Shown here one piece after another: positions 42,005 through 43,427 of a stretch of 43,427 nucleotides of DNA (positions within the stretch are counted from its first letter, which is position 1; every line of letters starts with the position of its first letter). The translations under genes and the position numbers were made by a program. The notes beneath the pieces were generated by a model, which saw only the letters and a list, made by a program, of their open reading frames with translations, searched no databases and was not told where the DNA came from. Source of the stretch: Bacillota bacterium (GTDB lineage: Bacteria; Bacillota; Bacilli; Paenibacillales; Paenibacillaceae); the NCBI GenBank assembly GCA_023418755.1, contig JAEZZE010000016.1, positions 1-43,427 of the forward strand, in the 5' to 3' direction.

Positions 42005-43427
42005 ATGTCGAGGTTACTGTACAAAATCGGCAAGACCGCGTACGACAAGCCCTGGGGCTTCATTGCGGGCTGGATCCTGATTCTTGGGGTCGCCATCGCG
42101 ATGCTCGGAGTCAACGGGATCCACGTCAGCTCCGAGATGAAGCTGGAGGGCACGGAATCTCAGAAGCTGCTGGACAAGCTGGAAAAAGAACTGCCTCAAG
42201 CGTCCGGCGGCCAAGCGAGCGTAGTGTTCAAAGCTCCGGAAGGCGAGCGTCTCGACGCGCCGGATCATCTGCCCGCAATCCTTCAAGCGGTAAATCAGGT
42301 CTACGGCCTGGACTACGTCATCAACCCTGCCGAATTGTTGGCCGAAGCCGCTGGCCAGGCCTCTGCCGCGGATCCTTCCCTGACGGAAGCCGCTCTTCAG
42401 GGAGGAGAGACGCCCGGAGCGAATCCAGCTTCTCCGTCCGAACTTCCGCCGTACGGTCCGCTTATGGTAGACGGGATGCCCATGCCCGGGATCTTGATCT
42501 CTACCGATGGCAGCGTCATCCTTTTTCAATTCCAATTTACCGTGCAGCACTCCTCGCTTCCCAACGAAGTGAAAGAATCCATCATCGAGGCCGTTAAGAA
42601 CGCGGAGAGCGGCACGGGCATTCGGGCTTGGCCGAGCGATACGCTTGAAGCGTTCGAGGTTCCTGTCGGACCTCAAGAGGTCGTCGGCCTGGTCATCGCC
42701 GCGATCGTGCTTATCGTGACGCTCGGTTCCGTCGTTGCGGCCGGTTTGCCGCTTGTCATCGCCCTGTTCGGCGTCGGTATCGGCGTGGGCGGCGCTTTCG
42801 CCATCTCCAAATTCGTCGCGATGACCTCCGTCACCCCCGTTCTGGCATTGATGATCGGCTTGGCCGTGGGCATCGATTACGCGCTCTTTATCGTCAATCG
42901 CCAGCGCCGGCTGATTCTCGACCAGGGTCTGACCGCTCGGGAAGCCGCAAGCAGAGCCGTGGGCACGGCGGGAAGCGCGGTGTTTTTCGCCGGATTGACG
43001 GTTATCATTGCCCTGTGCGGTCTTCTGGTCATCGGCATTTCTTTCCTGAGCATGATGGCTCTCGTTGCCTCGGTTACCGTACTCCTTAGCGTCCTGATCG
43101 CGCTGACCCTGCTGCCGGCCATGCTGGGGCTGTTGGGCGAACGCATCTGTTCCCCCAAGGCACGCGAGAAAAGCCGCTCCAACGGCTCGCGCAGCCAACA
43201 CGGCTTCGCCGACAAGTGGGTGCGAAGAGTCATTAAATTCCGTTGGCCCGTTATCGTCGGAATTATCCTCATCCTCGGCGCCGCTGCTCTTCCGGCGGCC
43301 AAGATGGAGCTGGGCATTCCTTCCGGCGGGTCCGCGAACCTGGATACTTCGATCCGGCAAAGCTACGATGCGGTGTCGGAAGCTTTCGGAGAAGGCTTCA
43401 ACGGCCCTCTTCTCATCGTCGCCGAGC
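42005..43427 (+). CDS. MMPL-family (RND superfamily) membrane transporter, 3' end outside window
   Basis: 474 codons are open to the window edge. A membrane helix at about 18-38 is followed by an extracellular region with GTESQKLLDKLEKELPQASG, typical of YdfJ/MmpL-like proteins. A group of helices comes next (about 222-385), containing the RND-type segment GLAVGIDYALFIVNRQRR with the conserved GxDY, then the start of the second half (RVIKFRWPVIVGIILILG). Such proteins export lipids or lipophilic toxins using the proton gradient. AAGGAG lies 12 nt before the ATG. Regulation by the TetR gene upstream is expected. Confidence 0.92.
   Translation, partial: MSRLLYKIGKTAYDKPWGFIAGWILILGVAIAMLGVNGIHVSSEMKLEGTESQKLLDKLEKELPQASGGQASVVFKAPEGERLDAPDHLPAILQAVNQVYGLDYVINPAELLAEAAGQASAADPSLTEAALQGGETPGANPASPSELPPYGPLMVDGMPMPGILISTDGSVILFQFQFTVQHSSLPNEVKESIIEAVKNAESGTGIRAWPSDTLEAFEVPVGPQEVVGLVIAAIVLIVTLGSVVAAGLPLVIALFGVGIGVGGAFAISKFVAMTSVTPVLALMIGLAVGIDYALFIVNRQRRLILDQGLTAREAASRAVGTAGSAVFFAGLTVIIALCGLLVIGISFLSMMALVASVTVLLSVLIALTLLPAMLGLLGERICSPKAREKSRSNGSRSQHGFADKWVRRVIKFRWPVIVGIILILGAAALPAAKMELGIPSGGSANLDTSIRQSYDAVSEAFGEGFNGPLLIVAE

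Overview
The window is high-GC Gram-positive DNA, most likely from Paenibacillaceae (Paenibacillus or Cohnella type). The grounds are strong AGGAGG-type ribosome sites, TTG and GTG starts, YesM/YesN two-component systems, LplA/LplB/LplC-type sugar importers, LacI regulators and CcpA-like cre sites. It is a carbohydrate-utilisation island followed by a short efflux/regulator segment. I saw no rRNA, tRNA, CRISPR array, transposase or integrase.

Layout. (1) 1-2243 (+): the end of a YesM-type histidine kinase and its YesN/AraC response regulator, convergent with a minus-strand importer at 2412-5541 (binding protein plus two permeases). (2) 5716-8282: an AraC/cupin regulator convergent with a short GH78-like hydrolase. 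(3) 17718 down to 8585 (-): a six-gene operon of two permeases, binding protein, large histidine kinase, response regulator and GH32 beta-fructosidase, a self-contained fructan-oligosaccharide unit. (4) 29387 down to 18245 (-): a LacI-controlled group of secreted 1262-residue multidomain protein, LacI regulator, binding protein, two permeases and GH127 beta-L-arabinofuranosidase. (5) 38172 down to 30646 (-): GH35 beta-galactosidase-like enzyme, two permeases, binding protein and a second LacI regulator. (6) 38486-43427: LysR divergent from a TauE-like permease and an SGNH hydrolase, then TetR and an MMPL-family transporter cut by the window end.

How it works together. Each group couples uptake of an oligosaccharide with its cleavage and its own sensor. 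None of the four importers has an ATPase gene here, so a shared MsmX/MsmK-type ATPase elsewhere is expected. Two operator families can be read directly: TAAACGTTTA (four sites, group 4) and TGAAACCNGTTTCA-like (four sites, group 5). cre-like sites at three promoters suggest glucose repression.

The most unusual non-coding structure is a pair of very long hairpin elements (25383-25559 and 30392-30604). They share a nearly identical core of about 87 nt but have different outer arms that are each internally complementary, the pattern expected of an undescribed structured RNA or palindromic repeat family. A second structured repeat lies at 17951-18204, with a 52-nt partial copy at 8526-8577.
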